Below, one piece after another: positions 34,369 through 44,134 of a stretch of 64,000 nt of DNA. Position 1 is the first letter of the stretch; each line of letters begins with the position of its first letter. A program made the position numbers and the translations under genes. The stretch comes from Gaeumannomyces sp. JS-464 (lineage: Eukaryota > Ascomycota > Sordariomycetes > Magnaporthales > Magnaporthaceae), in NCBI GenBank assembly GCA_002197995.1, contig NGZR01000004.1:5394001-5458000 (forward strand), read 5' to 3'. Under the pieces are notes generated by a model. The model searched no databases. It was not told the DNA's origin and saw nothing but the letters and a program-made list of their open reading frames with translations.

Positions 34369-36159
34369 TCACCCTAAGGTTTTCTCGACAAGTTCTAGAA
34401 CGCCCAACAGCTGGCTGTCGTGGTACCTCCGAGCCACCAACTGCAAGGCAATAGGAGACCCCACGAAACTGCCCTTCTCCCACAGCTCTCTGACATGCCA
34501 GCACGCGTCACTAAGCGGGATGTACTCGTTTCCGTATGGCTCCCCCGCCTCAGCCCTGATAGGAGTGGGAAAGACGGCGGCCGGATAGTCGACGAGATTG
34601 TAGAGCGAAGTGTAAGTCCAGCACAAGGCCGTGTCGTGCGCGCACGCCGGGCCGACAAACGCCGGGCCCAGCACGACGTCGACGTCCTGCGCCTCCCAGC
34701 TCTCGGCGAAGGCGCACCGGAAGTCGTCCCTGTCGCGGCGCATCTGGTTGATCTCCAGCGCGCCCCGCACCCCCGCGGCCTCCTCGTCCTTCCAGATGTC
34801 GGCGCTGAGCGGGTGCAGAGGCTCGCCGGACTCGACGATGGGACCCCGCAGCGTCGCGCCGCCCTCGGGCCAGTACAGCTTGCGGATCAGGGACCAACCT
34901 TTGGCTGCGCCGTAGGGCTTGAAAGGCTTGACCTCGACAAGGTCGGCGTGCCGGGGATCGCTCAGGAGCCGTCGCGCCCACTCGATGGCTCGCTTGACCG
35001 GTGGCTGGGGGTCGATGAAGCCGTCGTTCGCGACAACGCCGATCTTGAGGGGCCGGCGGCCTGTCTCGGGACCCAAGACTGGCGTGTCTAGGCTAGTCCA
35101 GGGGATGGGGATGAGGTCAGGGTCCTGGAGGTGCGGCTGGGTGGCCAGGACGACCCGCATGAAAAGGTCCATGTCCCTCAGGCTACGACACATGGGGCCC
35201 GCAGAAACGAGCACATTGAGCTCGGCCGCGAACGGGTGTGGAATGAAGCCCCTTGTGGGCAGGAGGCAGGACGTGGCCTTGAAGCCGTAGATGCCGCAAA
35301 AGGCCGCGGGCTCGCGGATGCTCCCGCCGATGTCTGTTCCGACGCCTAGGACGGAGCCCTTCATGGCGATCAGGGCGGCCTCGCCACCACTGGATCCTCC
35401 AGCTGAGAGGTGGATGTTGTAGGGATTGAGGACGCGGCCCCAAAACGAGTCGCTCTCGAGGTGCATGATGGTCTGGGGCTGTGCCGTCTTGCAGAAGAAG
35501 ACTGCGCCGAGGCTGCGAAGGATGGCGACCAGCTGGCAGTCGGCTTCATTCTTCTCCAGGCTTGATAGACAACCGCCATCGTAGAAAGTGCCGGCCACGG
35601 GCATGTGGCCTTTGACGCTGACGGGCACGCCGTGGAGCGGGCCGACGGTGGTGCCGTGCTCCGCCAGGTGCTCGTCCAGCCGCTTCGCCTGCGCGAGGGC
35701 GTCGTCCATGAACCACTGCGTCAGGCAGGATGTGAGCTGGTGGGCAATGATGGCGCGCTTGCAGAACGCCACTGCCACCTCGACGGCGGTGTACCGGCGT
35801 TGCGCGATGGCGTCGGCCAGGGCGGTCGCGTCGTGCTGCTCTGTGATCTCGAGCTCCGTGGCTGACAGCAGGCCGCAGCTGGCAGGGATGGCCGTCACGT
35901 CGGCAGGCGGGTTGGTGAAAACGCCGTCGGGGAGCCATAGATCTCGCGGCACGGCGTCCGCAAACTCGTGCAGCAGCGCGGCCCGTTTGGCCTCGAACTC
36001 GGGCGTGCCCGTCGGGACGGACCTGGTCTGGAGGACCTGCATTGTCGGGGAGTGCATCGCGAGGGGGTCGGCTTCTGCCCGATGGATCTTTTCAGTGGGA
36101 GGCGATTGCGGGGTCTGGGCAAAGCAGACAGTTGGACGATGGAAGGGAGACTGGGCCAA
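34369..36159 (-). CDS. Amidase signature family enzyme
   Basis: Uninterrupted single exon, up to 596 residues. The catalytic Ser-cisSer-Lys triad of the amidase signature family is present: Lys in GVPVSVKGHMPVAG, cis-Ser and neighbours in SAGGSSGGEAALIA, nucleophile Ser in GVGTDIGGSIREPA. The C-terminal YPAAVFPTPI and GSPIALQLVARRYHD are typical of fungal acetamidase/amidase proteins. It hydrolyses carboxamides in the cytosol; the amide is unknown. ATG 36159 gives the longest product; the internal ATG 36057 (MHSPTMQVLQ) is also plausible since family homology begins later. It converges with the NLR gene (169 bp apart), with no shared function evident. Confidence 0.88.
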   Translation of the reverse strand: MAQSPFHRPTVCFAQTPQSPPTEKIHRAEADPLAMHSPTMQVLQTRSVPTGTPEFEAKRAALLHEFADAVPRDLWLPDGVFTNPPADVTAIPASCGLLSATELEITEQHDATALADAIAQRRYTAVEVAVAFCKRAIIAHQLTSCLTQWFMDDALAQAKRLDEHLAEHGTTVGPLHGVPVSVKGHMPVAGTFYDGGCLSSLEKNEADCQLVAILRSLGAVFFCKTAQPQTIMHLESDSFWGRVLNPYNIHLSAGGSSGGEAALIAMKGSVLGVGTDIGGSIREPAAFCGIYGFKATSCLLPTRGFIPHPFAAELNVLVSAGPMCRSLRDMDLFMRVVLATQPHLQDPDLIPIPWTSLDTPVLGPETGRRPLKIGVVANDGFIDPQPPVKRAIEWARRLLSDPRHADLVEVKPFKPYGAAKGWSLIRKLYWPEGGATLRGPIVESGEPLHPLSADIWKDEEAAGVRGALEINQMRRDRDDFRCAFAESWEAQDVDVVLGPAFVGPACAHDTALCWTYTSLYNLVDYPAAVFPTPIRAEAGEPYGNEYIPLSDACWHVRELWEKGSFVGSPIALQLVARRYHDSQLLGVLELVEKTLG

Positions 36160-36688
36160 ATATTGACCCTGTGCCAGTCCTTATCTCTGCCTACGGCCGC
36201 GCATGCCCAATGGAAATGTTGGGCCTCGACGAGCTGCGGTACAACTGCAACCACGATAGCAGCGTGACACACTTACCCATAGGCGGCAGATCACTCGCCC
36301 TCGGTTGCCCAAGTCGACAACCCCGCCTCGATCGCCCGCGCATCCTGGATGACATCTCCGAACGGTGGCACGTTGAGCATCACGGATCTGGGGCTGTGAA
36401 GAGTGCCTTGAGTATAAGTGGACCCAAGCAGCATCAACATTGCCCTTTCGAGATCACCAAAAGTCCGCGCTGCCATACGTCGGCGAGGTTGAAACAGTTA
36501 AAGCTACCTGTACAAGTGAACCCAGGTTTGCGACAAGCGAAGCATTTTGTAACCTTGTCATTTACCATTGCGGCACTGGCTCTCCCATTGACCATTACCC
36601 TTGGGACCTGGTGTGACGAAAGAGATATTCGACGAACCCGTCCTGCACCACATGCGCGATACATCTCCGCCCATCCATATCACTTGCT

Positions 36689-38095
36689 CTAGTAAAAAAA
36701 CTTGTCGTCCTCTGGGATGCTTCCATCCTCGTCGAGGGCCTCGGCGTAGTCGAGATCGAGCTTGGCAAACATGTCGAGCCGCTCGGCCAGCTCGGGGTCG
36801 GTCGAGTTGAGATTGTCGGTGCCGTTCTGCAGCGACATGTCGAGCATGCTCTTCCAGGAGCCGCAGTAGCTGATGGGGAGGAGGTAGTGGAGGTGCGCAA
36901 TGACAGACATGCCCCAGCTGTTGGTACAGGCGGCGCGTTTGCGCCTATGGTTAGGCGTGGGCTAGGAGCAACAGAAAAACGCGGAGAGGATGAGAAACGA
37001 AAAAAAAACAAGAAAAAAAGAAGTGGGACTAACCTGGCAGCGTTGCACTTCACCATTGGCAGACCCGAGGCACTCCACCACGTCGCCGGGCAGGTAGCCG
37101 TTCCTGTTGACGGAACCGTCGCCTAGCCAGAGCTCGGGCGACTTGTGGCGGTAGTTAAAGAATATGGGCGGCAGCTGCGGCACGAGGTCGTTGTAGTGCG
37201 TCAAGCGTATCAGCTTGCCGTTATCCTGGGCGTCGACCCACTGCACGAAGGCCTCGTCACCCACGCGCGGCGCGCCGTACGTGTAGATGTCGCAGGCCAC
37301 GCCGCGGCGGCGCAGCGTCGCGCCCAGCAGCGTCGCCACGGCGCCGCCGAGCGAGTGGCCAGTCACGCGCACTCGGTAGTTGGGGTATTGGTCGACGGCG
37401 TCGGCGACCGCCGTGCGCACCCGCGCCACGATCTCCTTGTACGCGTACAGGAAGCCCGCGTGCACGTTGCAGCCCGCGCAGAACTCGCGGTCCACGGGCT
37501 CCGAGTGGAAAATGACGTCGGTGGTGAAGTTCTGGATGGTGTGCGAGCCGCGGATCGACACGGCCAGGATCCGGTTGTCCGGGTCCACGGCCAGGAAGCC
37601 CAGGACGTCCGTGATGCGGCCCCTTTTGTTCGTGGCCAGAGTTTGGTATTAGAGCATTCCGTAGAGGAGACAGAAAGTAAATTTACGCAAACGTCGCCAG
37701 GATCGTGGCGTTGCGTCCAGGGCAAATCTCGCCCTTGCAGAAGACTGCATCCATCATCTCAGCAACGGGCTCGGGATGTTCACAAGGCCTTCCTTGTCCA
37801 GAAAAACATACCTAGGTCCCCGATCTTCTGCTTGGGCGCACAGTAGGCCGCACCAGCGTACTTGGCAAATAGGAGGAGGTCACCGAACTCCTCGGAGCTG
37901 ACCAGCTGGCCTGCAGTTATTAAGAAGCAGAAGTCAGTAGGAAGCAACCCCCGGATCAAAAAGCTTCTCTCGCTTGCCTCTTCCATCCAGCTGGTGAGAC
38001 ACCGTCACCTCTCCAGGATCAACAGCCGGCCGAAGTACAGCGGAGCTGACGATGCCAGTCATCAGCAGAGCAATGCATGCCAAGAATGGCTTCAT
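36689..38095 (-). CDS. Secreted class 3 lipase, one unresolved shift before the last exon
   Basis: Signal peptide MKPFLACIALLMTGIVSSAV, then exons 37978-38095, 37812-37910, 37687-37744, 37034-37622 and 36689-36917. Alpha/beta-hydrolase features: ILAVSIRGSHTIQNF strand with oxyanion region, nucleophile elbow VTGHSLGGAVATLL, catalytic Asp region LTHYNDLVPQLPP, and a His candidate in SVIAHLHYLLP. Predicted extracellular triacylglycerol lipase or feruloyl-esterase-like enzyme. Intron 1 (37911-37977) uses a GC donor (G|GCAAGC) and keeps frame. Exons 1-4 total 864 nt. The last exon starts in a phase one base off with the only good acceptor (ACCAACAG), so an indel or unusual splice site is needed. 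Confidence 0.82.
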
Positions 38096-38213
38096 ATTGA
38101 AGTCTGGTGGCTAGGGTTGTGGTTCGCAAGCAGCGGCGGAAGATAGGTAGGCGATTTTAAACAGCGGAACATTCCAATATCAATCGATGTATAAGTGGGA
38201 GCACCCCCTGTTG

Positions 38214-38236
38214 CCCCCCCCCCCCCCCCCCCCCCC
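38214..38236. repeat. C23 homopolymer
   Basis: Uninterrupted 23 C between the lipase start and the end of the 2EXR-like pseudogene. Confidence 0.95.
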
Positions 38237-38377
38237 TCCCTCGGGAGCCCCAGCGTTTGCATTACCGCCGGTTGACTCCCGTCTACTCCTCCATCATCTC
38301 TTTCTGTGTTTGCCCCTGTCGCGCACAGGCAGCATGCGGCGAACGAACATGCCACCAGGAAAATTCCGAACCTCTGA

Positions 38378-39496
38378 TCAGCCATCGTTCTCGTCATCGT
38401 TCTCGTCATCGCTCTCGTTTCCGCCCTCACTGCCGCTCTCGCCATCGTCCTCGCCCTCGTCCTCGCTGTCGAGCTCGCTGTCGTAGGCTTAGGGGTCGCT
38501 GTCGTAGTAAAAGTCGTCGTCGTCGGCGTACTCATCCAGATCGTCGGGATCCTACAGGTCGTATCCGTGATTGTACGCCTCCAACTCCGGGTCGTGGACA
38601 TGGTAATCATAGTCCGTGTCGGGGTCGCAGCCCCGGTGCTGGCAGAAGTCATCGTCTTGCACCTCGTCCCTATCCCAGTGGCAGTGGGCCCTGTGCTCGT
38701 GGCCCACGACAAGGTCCGACATCACCCGGGCGTGCTGCCTGTTGCGGCAGGCCGGGCAGCGCAGCTGGAGCTCCCAGCCCCGGCGCTCCAGCTCCCGCCT
38801 GACGGAGCAGTGGCACTCGAAGGGGTACTTGAAGAGCACGAACCGGACCCCGCCGTGCTTCAGCGACGGGAGCAGGCCCAGCGAGTTCCTCAGCCTGTCC
38901 AGGAATCCGACCCATCCGTACCGCTCGAGTTTGTCGCCGTCGATGAGCAGGTCCAGAGACGCCAGGTTTGGAATTATGGCTTTGAGGTGGCTTATGCCTC
39001 CGTGGCTGGCCTCCGTGTCGAATCAGTCGCCGGGAGGGAAAGGCGAGAACCGGGGGATCGGGCAGCGCATGCGGCGCACCAGGCCCGCGTTGTGTGCACC
39101 AATGCGGTTCACCCACTTGCCGAGGCTCCAGCCGAACCAGTGGCTATCCATGAACGTGCCCTACTTCTCAGTCAGGGGGTGCTCGCCGCCGCTCCACATG
39201 CTGAAGATGTTGCCCGAGTAGAGCACGGTCCTGACCTCCTCGTAGACCTGCTTGTTCGAGAAGATGAGTCTGGGGCGCCAGTACTTGGGGAAGTATCTGC
39301 CGCCCAAGTAGTGGGGAGGCTCTTCGTGCCATCCTGTCACGCAGGCGTCCTCCGGGGGATCCATGCGATGGCTCGGCGAGTCTGGGTCCTGCTCAGCCGA
39401 CACCCAGTTCAGATCGATGCAGTCTGGAGACACGAGCACCAGACTGTAGATCTTGTTCCGGATCTCGGGCGGGAAAGAGAGGAAGTCTAAAGGCAT
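38378..39496 (-). pseudogene. 2EXR/F-box-like gene with four in-frame stops and no frameshift
   Basis: One frame of 373 codons runs from ATG 39496 to TGA 38378 and reads as a conserved-looking protein throughout. It starts with the F-box-like/2EXR motif (FLSFPPEIRNKIYSLVLV), followed by a segment with RLIFSNKQVYEEVRTVLYSG and a Cys-rich part (ECHCSVRRE, RCPACRNRQHARV), and ends in an Asp/Glu-rich tail. Four stops interrupt it at codons 112 (TAG, 39161-39163), 158 (TGA, 39023-39025), 315 (TAG, 38552-38554) and 336 (TAA, 38489-38491). Each is one C-to-T change from Gln (CAG, CAG, CAA) or Arg (CGA). No indel is needed, unlike most damaged genes here. It lies 464 bp from the TIR element. Confidence 0.75.
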
Positions 39497-39957
39497 GATG
39501 GAGGTGCCTAGCGGTCGGAGCTTTGGTTTGCGGTGGAAGAAAGAGGTTGGTGGTAGAAAGGCACCCAGGAAGGAAAATCGGGGAGACAAGTTGCGTGGCT
39601 GCCTGGCTTTCGACCCTCAACTGGCCTGGGTCTGTGCTACGGAAACATTCAGACACGTGGCTAACAAAGACCAGTCATAACTGCACGGAATCTGGAAGGC
39701 TGGAAAGGAAGGAACAGGTGGGGTGCCCGCAGGCTGCCGTGCCTTCCATTGTTGTCATAGAAGCCCTTGGACGCCCATGGATTAGTGGGAACTTTCGTTA
39801 GGGCTTGGGAACCGGCAATGTCGGAAGATGTGTAAATCCAAAGTATTCATAAACAATCGTGAAGAGTCCCTCCTTCCCCTGTAAAGTTAGAATTGTCTCC
39901 GTAGGCCCTCTGCTGGTGAGGTGCTTACAGCGCCGGCATTTGACTCTCATGCTTCGA
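39497..39957. other. Spacer between 2EXR-like gene and TIR element
   Basis: About 460 bp, with the promoter of the 2EXR-like gene; no other feature seen. Confidence 0.5.
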
Positions 39958-39959
39958 TA

Positions 39960-40023
39960 AGTCTAGTGACCCCCTGTCCGCCACCCCCCGGTTTCCGCCA
40001 CCCTTTTCTCATATAAACGCACT
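39960..40023 (+). repeat. Left terminal inverted repeat
   Basis: 64 bp identical to the reverse complement of 40709-40772. Similarity continues with mismatches through a TTTTTACAGCG word. Confidence 0.95.
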
Positions 40024-40708
40024 GTTTTTACAGCGTGATTAAAAATCGAATAAAATCAGGAAAGTAAACAGTAACAAAAAGGATAAAGTAAAATGGTAGG
40101 ATTTTAACCTTTTGATATAAAAATTCTAATTATACGTATAATTCGTTATATAAATTAAAAATAGTAGAAGTGTGTTAAATTGTTAAGGTTTACTAATAAA
40201 TTATATGTATTTTATAACAGTTTAAATCGGCAATAATTTTTATTTATAATAGCTATTTAAATGTAAAAAACGGTATTATATATGCAAAATCGCGCACTTA
40301 TACATATATAACCCTTTTATAATATTACTTACGTAATTACGTAAATACGGAAAAAATACATAATGTATTACACAGTATTTATAACTATTTTATTAAATCG
40401 TAAATTAAAAATTAAAAAAAATTATATAAAATTAATTTTTATAATATTATAAATATATTAACGTTATAAACGGATATAAATTAGCTGCATTTAAATTTAT
40501 CCTATTATTTTTAATTTATTAACGTTTTTTATTTACATATACTGTATATGTAAATTTTTACTTTTGTTTTATATGCAATTTATATTTTATTAAATAATTA
40601 TATATTATAACACTTTTTAAAATATAAGCAAGCTGCCTTTCAATTTTATAAACCCCGTTCACGCATTTGTTTCCGATTTTTATTTAATTTTTAATTGCGC
40701 TGTAAAAA

Positions 40709-40772
40709 AGTGCGTTTATATGAGAAAAGGGTGGCGGAAACCGGGGGGTGGCGGACAGGGGGTCACTAGACT
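40709..40772 (-). repeat. Right terminal inverted repeat
   Basis: Exact inverted copy of 39960-40023, ending next to TA at 40773-40774. Confidence 0.95.
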
Positions 40773-40897
40773 TACCTAAGACTGTTAATTAATTAATGCA
40801 TGTCAATAATTATAAGATTTTGACTTGCATAATTCCCCGCCCAGGCAGGTGGTGAACACTAACCATACTCCTAGGTGCTGAATGTACTTGCGCCGGA

Positions 40898-43658
40898 TCA
40901 ACGAGGAGGCGGAGTGGAGAGAAATTTACGGTCGGAAAGAAGACTGATGAGCGTTCCAAAGCCGCGAGCCTTTGCAATCTGCAATGGCGTCGTGGAGCCA
41001 AACGTATTCCCCTTCCCATCCGTGAACGGCATGGCTTGTGGTCCTGTGTCTGCTCCAGCCTTGAGGAGGATATACGCAGTGTTGACATGCCCTTTGTTTG
41101 CCGCGGCCCAGAGCGCCGTGGCGTTGCCAGTGTCCCTGGCCTCGATGTCCGCACCTCGCTCGATCAGCATCCGAACGAGATCACTATCGCCCCTGTTTGC
41201 TGCCTTCCAAAGGGGCGTCGTCCCGGTGATCTTGGATCCCGCATCGATGTTCAAATCAGCGGGCGGGCTGGCCAGGATCGCTTTGGCAGCGCTTGTGTAG
41301 CCTCGCGAAGCTGCCACCCACAAGTTGGGCCCCTCGTCGGACCATCGAGGCGTGTTGGGGTCCGCCCCGTGCTTGATTAGGAGCTCGATCGCCTGAGGGT
41401 AGTCGAGGAGGACGGCGCAGCGGAGAGCGTCTCCCATGTGGCCATCAAGATCATGCACGCCGTTTGGGTCAACTTGATGCTGTAAGAGAAGGAGAATAAT
41501 CTTGAGGTTGCCCTTTTCAACTGCCGTTCGTAATGCTTTGGAACGGTAATGAGCCGCGTCACTGTTGGCATTTGCGGATGCCGACACATTTGTTCTCTCC
41601 GAGGTTCCATTGTCCGCAGCGCCGTCGGCCGGCACCGTCAGGTTCTTGCTGCCTTCGTGTCCCACGAGCAGGGCAGCCATAAGGAAGTTGTTCGTTTCGA
41701 CTGCGATTTGGAGTGGCGTCTGGCGGTCTCTAACAGCGTCAATGTCGGCCCCCGCAACTATCAAGCTTCTCGCAATGTTTCGTGTTCCATTTTGGACAGC
41801 CAAATGAAGCGGGAATCCACGGTTAGGGTCCGCCTTATGATTCAGCAGGAGTTTGATTATGGCGACATCGTTCCTCGTGACCGCGAGTTCAAGCGGCGTC
41901 CACAGCCCGGACGGCTCGTTAATGTCAGCGCCGTGTTGGATAAGGAGTTCCACAGAACTTTCACTGGCGGATTCTATTGCGAGACGAAGGGCCGTGTTGC
42001 TTGGAGGAGAGAGTGCGGGCATACGGGAGAGGAGGAACTTGAGATCTGATGTTCGGCCCTCCCGTGCGGCTGTTTCCAAATACATCACTTCATCCCTCTG
42101 CAAACGCTTGAGTGCAAGGTCCTTGGCCGTCGCAGGGCTGGGGGTGAAGTCCATATTGCTGCCTGGCCCGGAGCATATGGACTCAAGCACGTGGCGGAAG
42201 AGGCAATTCAGATCAAAGTCGCGGTAGTCCTGCTTAGAAAGTGCCTTGAGTTGGTCGAGGGCGAAATCCTGGGCTTTTAAGAGTGCATCTGCGACCGCCA
42301 GATTCCCGTTTCGCAAGGCACACTGGAGCGCAGTCTCATTTCGAAAACTGCAGTTGAAGTCCAGGTATACGCTGTTTCGCCTGGCGAAGGCCTTGACGAG
42401 ACTTTGCGAGCCTGTGGTCTCCGCGAGAAGGTGGAGTATGGGTTGCGGCTCCCTTCGGACCCCGAGTGAGACGAAAAACCGGGGTTGCCTGTCCAGGAGA
42501 TAGCCGGCGAGTCCCTTTTCGCCATTCCGCGCTGCCCACAGGAGAAGTCTCTGGTCGAGGTTGTCTCCTTCCATACGCTCGCTCGGGCAAAGATTGGTGA
42601 TCAGCTCTTCAACCGACCATGTCGGGAAAGTGATACCCTGAGGGGCTGTGTCGCTCCCAAAAACAAAAAACTTTAGGACGTCCTTTACCACCTTCTGTTC
42701 GGCCTCCTCGTATTTGGGCTTGATGGCTTGGGGGTCGGACGATATACCCAGCAAAGCGTAGATCCGGTCATGCGCCCTGGAGGAGGCACTGCTCCCGAAT
42801 TTTTGCAACATTGTTGAGAGATCTCGCTTCTCCTTCCACCATGAGTTTTCTCCGTTCCGCAGAGGACCAGGCATAACGTCAAGCACAGCTTGTGTCCGTT
42901 CCGGGACCTCGACCCGCAGCAGGTCCGGCATGAGAGCAAAGGAGGAGGCCGGCGTCGACGACCAACCGCACACGACAGTCGCCCTTTTGGCCAGAGCCAC
43001 TTCCTGGATCACCCAAACCCGGCTGAACCACGGCCTGAGAAGCACAGTCTTGAGGGCGTTGTAGCTGTGCTCCGTTACGAGGCGCGCATTGCCCTCCGAC
43101 AGCTGATCAAGGCTCCGCCATACCGCCTTCCACCTTTCCAGGGAAGTCTGCCCCCTGATTGGGCACCGCCTGACAGCGTGCTGGTGAAGCTTTGTCGAGG
43201 CGTAAAAGAGCCAGCTGATCGCAGGGCTGCCGGGGCCTAGCCAAATTATCACACTCCGGGCGGAGCTGTAAACGATGCTCATTTGGCCGACTTGGTGGTT
43301 CTTTTCCTCGTTCTTTGTCCTGGTCGATGCAGATGGCATCGACCCAAAGGATCCTATCCGAGTCGCGCAGGCGGAGGTGCTTCAGTGCCATGAAGAGATT
43401 GGTGGTGACCGGGAAGCGAAGTCCATCAATGAAGATGTCGTTCGGCTTTGGGGCCTCGCCTGGACTGTCGCCCTCCCCGAGAGTGTCGGCCCAGGTATAC
43501 GACAGGGCTTCGTATTCGACGTGGACATCTTGATCCTCTTCGAGGAACGACTGGAAGAGCCCGCACTCAATGGGGTCTTCGCGATCGGCCCGGAGAAGAC
43601 GCAGCTGCCTGATGGCCTTCCTGGAAAGATCGATTGGTTTGTGGGTATATGTGTCCAT
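40898..43658 (-). CDS. HET-domain protein with C-terminal ankyrin repeats, one frameshift
   Basis: About 919 residues. The N-terminus carries the three HET blocks: YEALSYTWAD, ILWVDAICIDQ and RPWFSRVWVIQEVALAKRA. After a middle region (SRAHDRIYALLGISSDP) come ankyrin repeats in the C-terminal half (TALQCALRNGNLAVADALL, ELLIQHGADINEPSGLWTPL, DSDLVRMLIERGADIEARD, ATALWAAANKGHVNTAYILL). HET domains drive incompatibility cell death; ankyrins would be partner- or ligand-binding. One extra base in an A-run near 43313, just after the ICIDQD block, breaks the frame; removing it gives exactly 920 codons. The start at 43658 (MDTYTHKPIDLS) is preferred over upstream in-frame Met. Confidence 0.85.
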
Positions 43659-44134
43659 CTTTGAGAAATATGCGATTGGCGACGAGCTGCGGCGGTGGAG
43701 GCTAGATTTGGTTGGGTCGCCGCAACAGTCAGGGCATGGGGGTAGCAGTGTGCATTGGAGGACCAAATGAGGGATCTCCAGGCTCGCCGAAGTCGGTGGG
43801 TGCCGAGGAAGAGGGGAAGAGAAGGGTGCGGGGGAGGATGGTGAATCTATTGCATTGGGACTTTGAACACTGGCTGGTGGCACAGCCTGCCTCAAGGTTG
43901 GCCCGCCATTGGTGAGGATAAGAATGGCCAGCATGGCACTCAACACAGCCACCACAACCGAGGGCCTGCGCGAGCTGGAAGCCATCAATGACCGGGCGGC
44001 AGCCTCTAGGTGGTACACGTGGATCAGCACAGCCGCAGGCGGAGTGCTCATGCATCTGGTTCAAATGGCTGGGTTTTATCGCCCTTGTTTGCACGATATC
44101 TTTGACGCTACAAAGAAGCCGCTGGCCAGCACCA

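Larger units (their letters stand above)
39958..40774. mobile_element. TIR DNA transposon remnant or MITE with TA target duplication (Tc1/mariner/Fot1-like)
   Basis: The element 39960-40772 (813 bp) is bounded by perfect 64-bp inverted repeats and flanked on both sides by TA (39958-59, 40773-74), the target duplication of Tc1/mariner elements. Arms begin AGTCTAGTGACCCCCTGTCC and continue imperfectly to about 100 bp. The arms are GC-rich, but the inner ~620 bp is roughly 80% or more A+T with no transposase frame. Either RIP erased an internal region or this is a non-autonomous AT-rich MITE. The element sits 125 bp past the 3' end of the HET-ankyrin gene. Confidence 0.88.

Noticed and set aside
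34420..35091. 223-codon plus-strand open frame
   Set aside because: Antisense shadow of the intact amidase.
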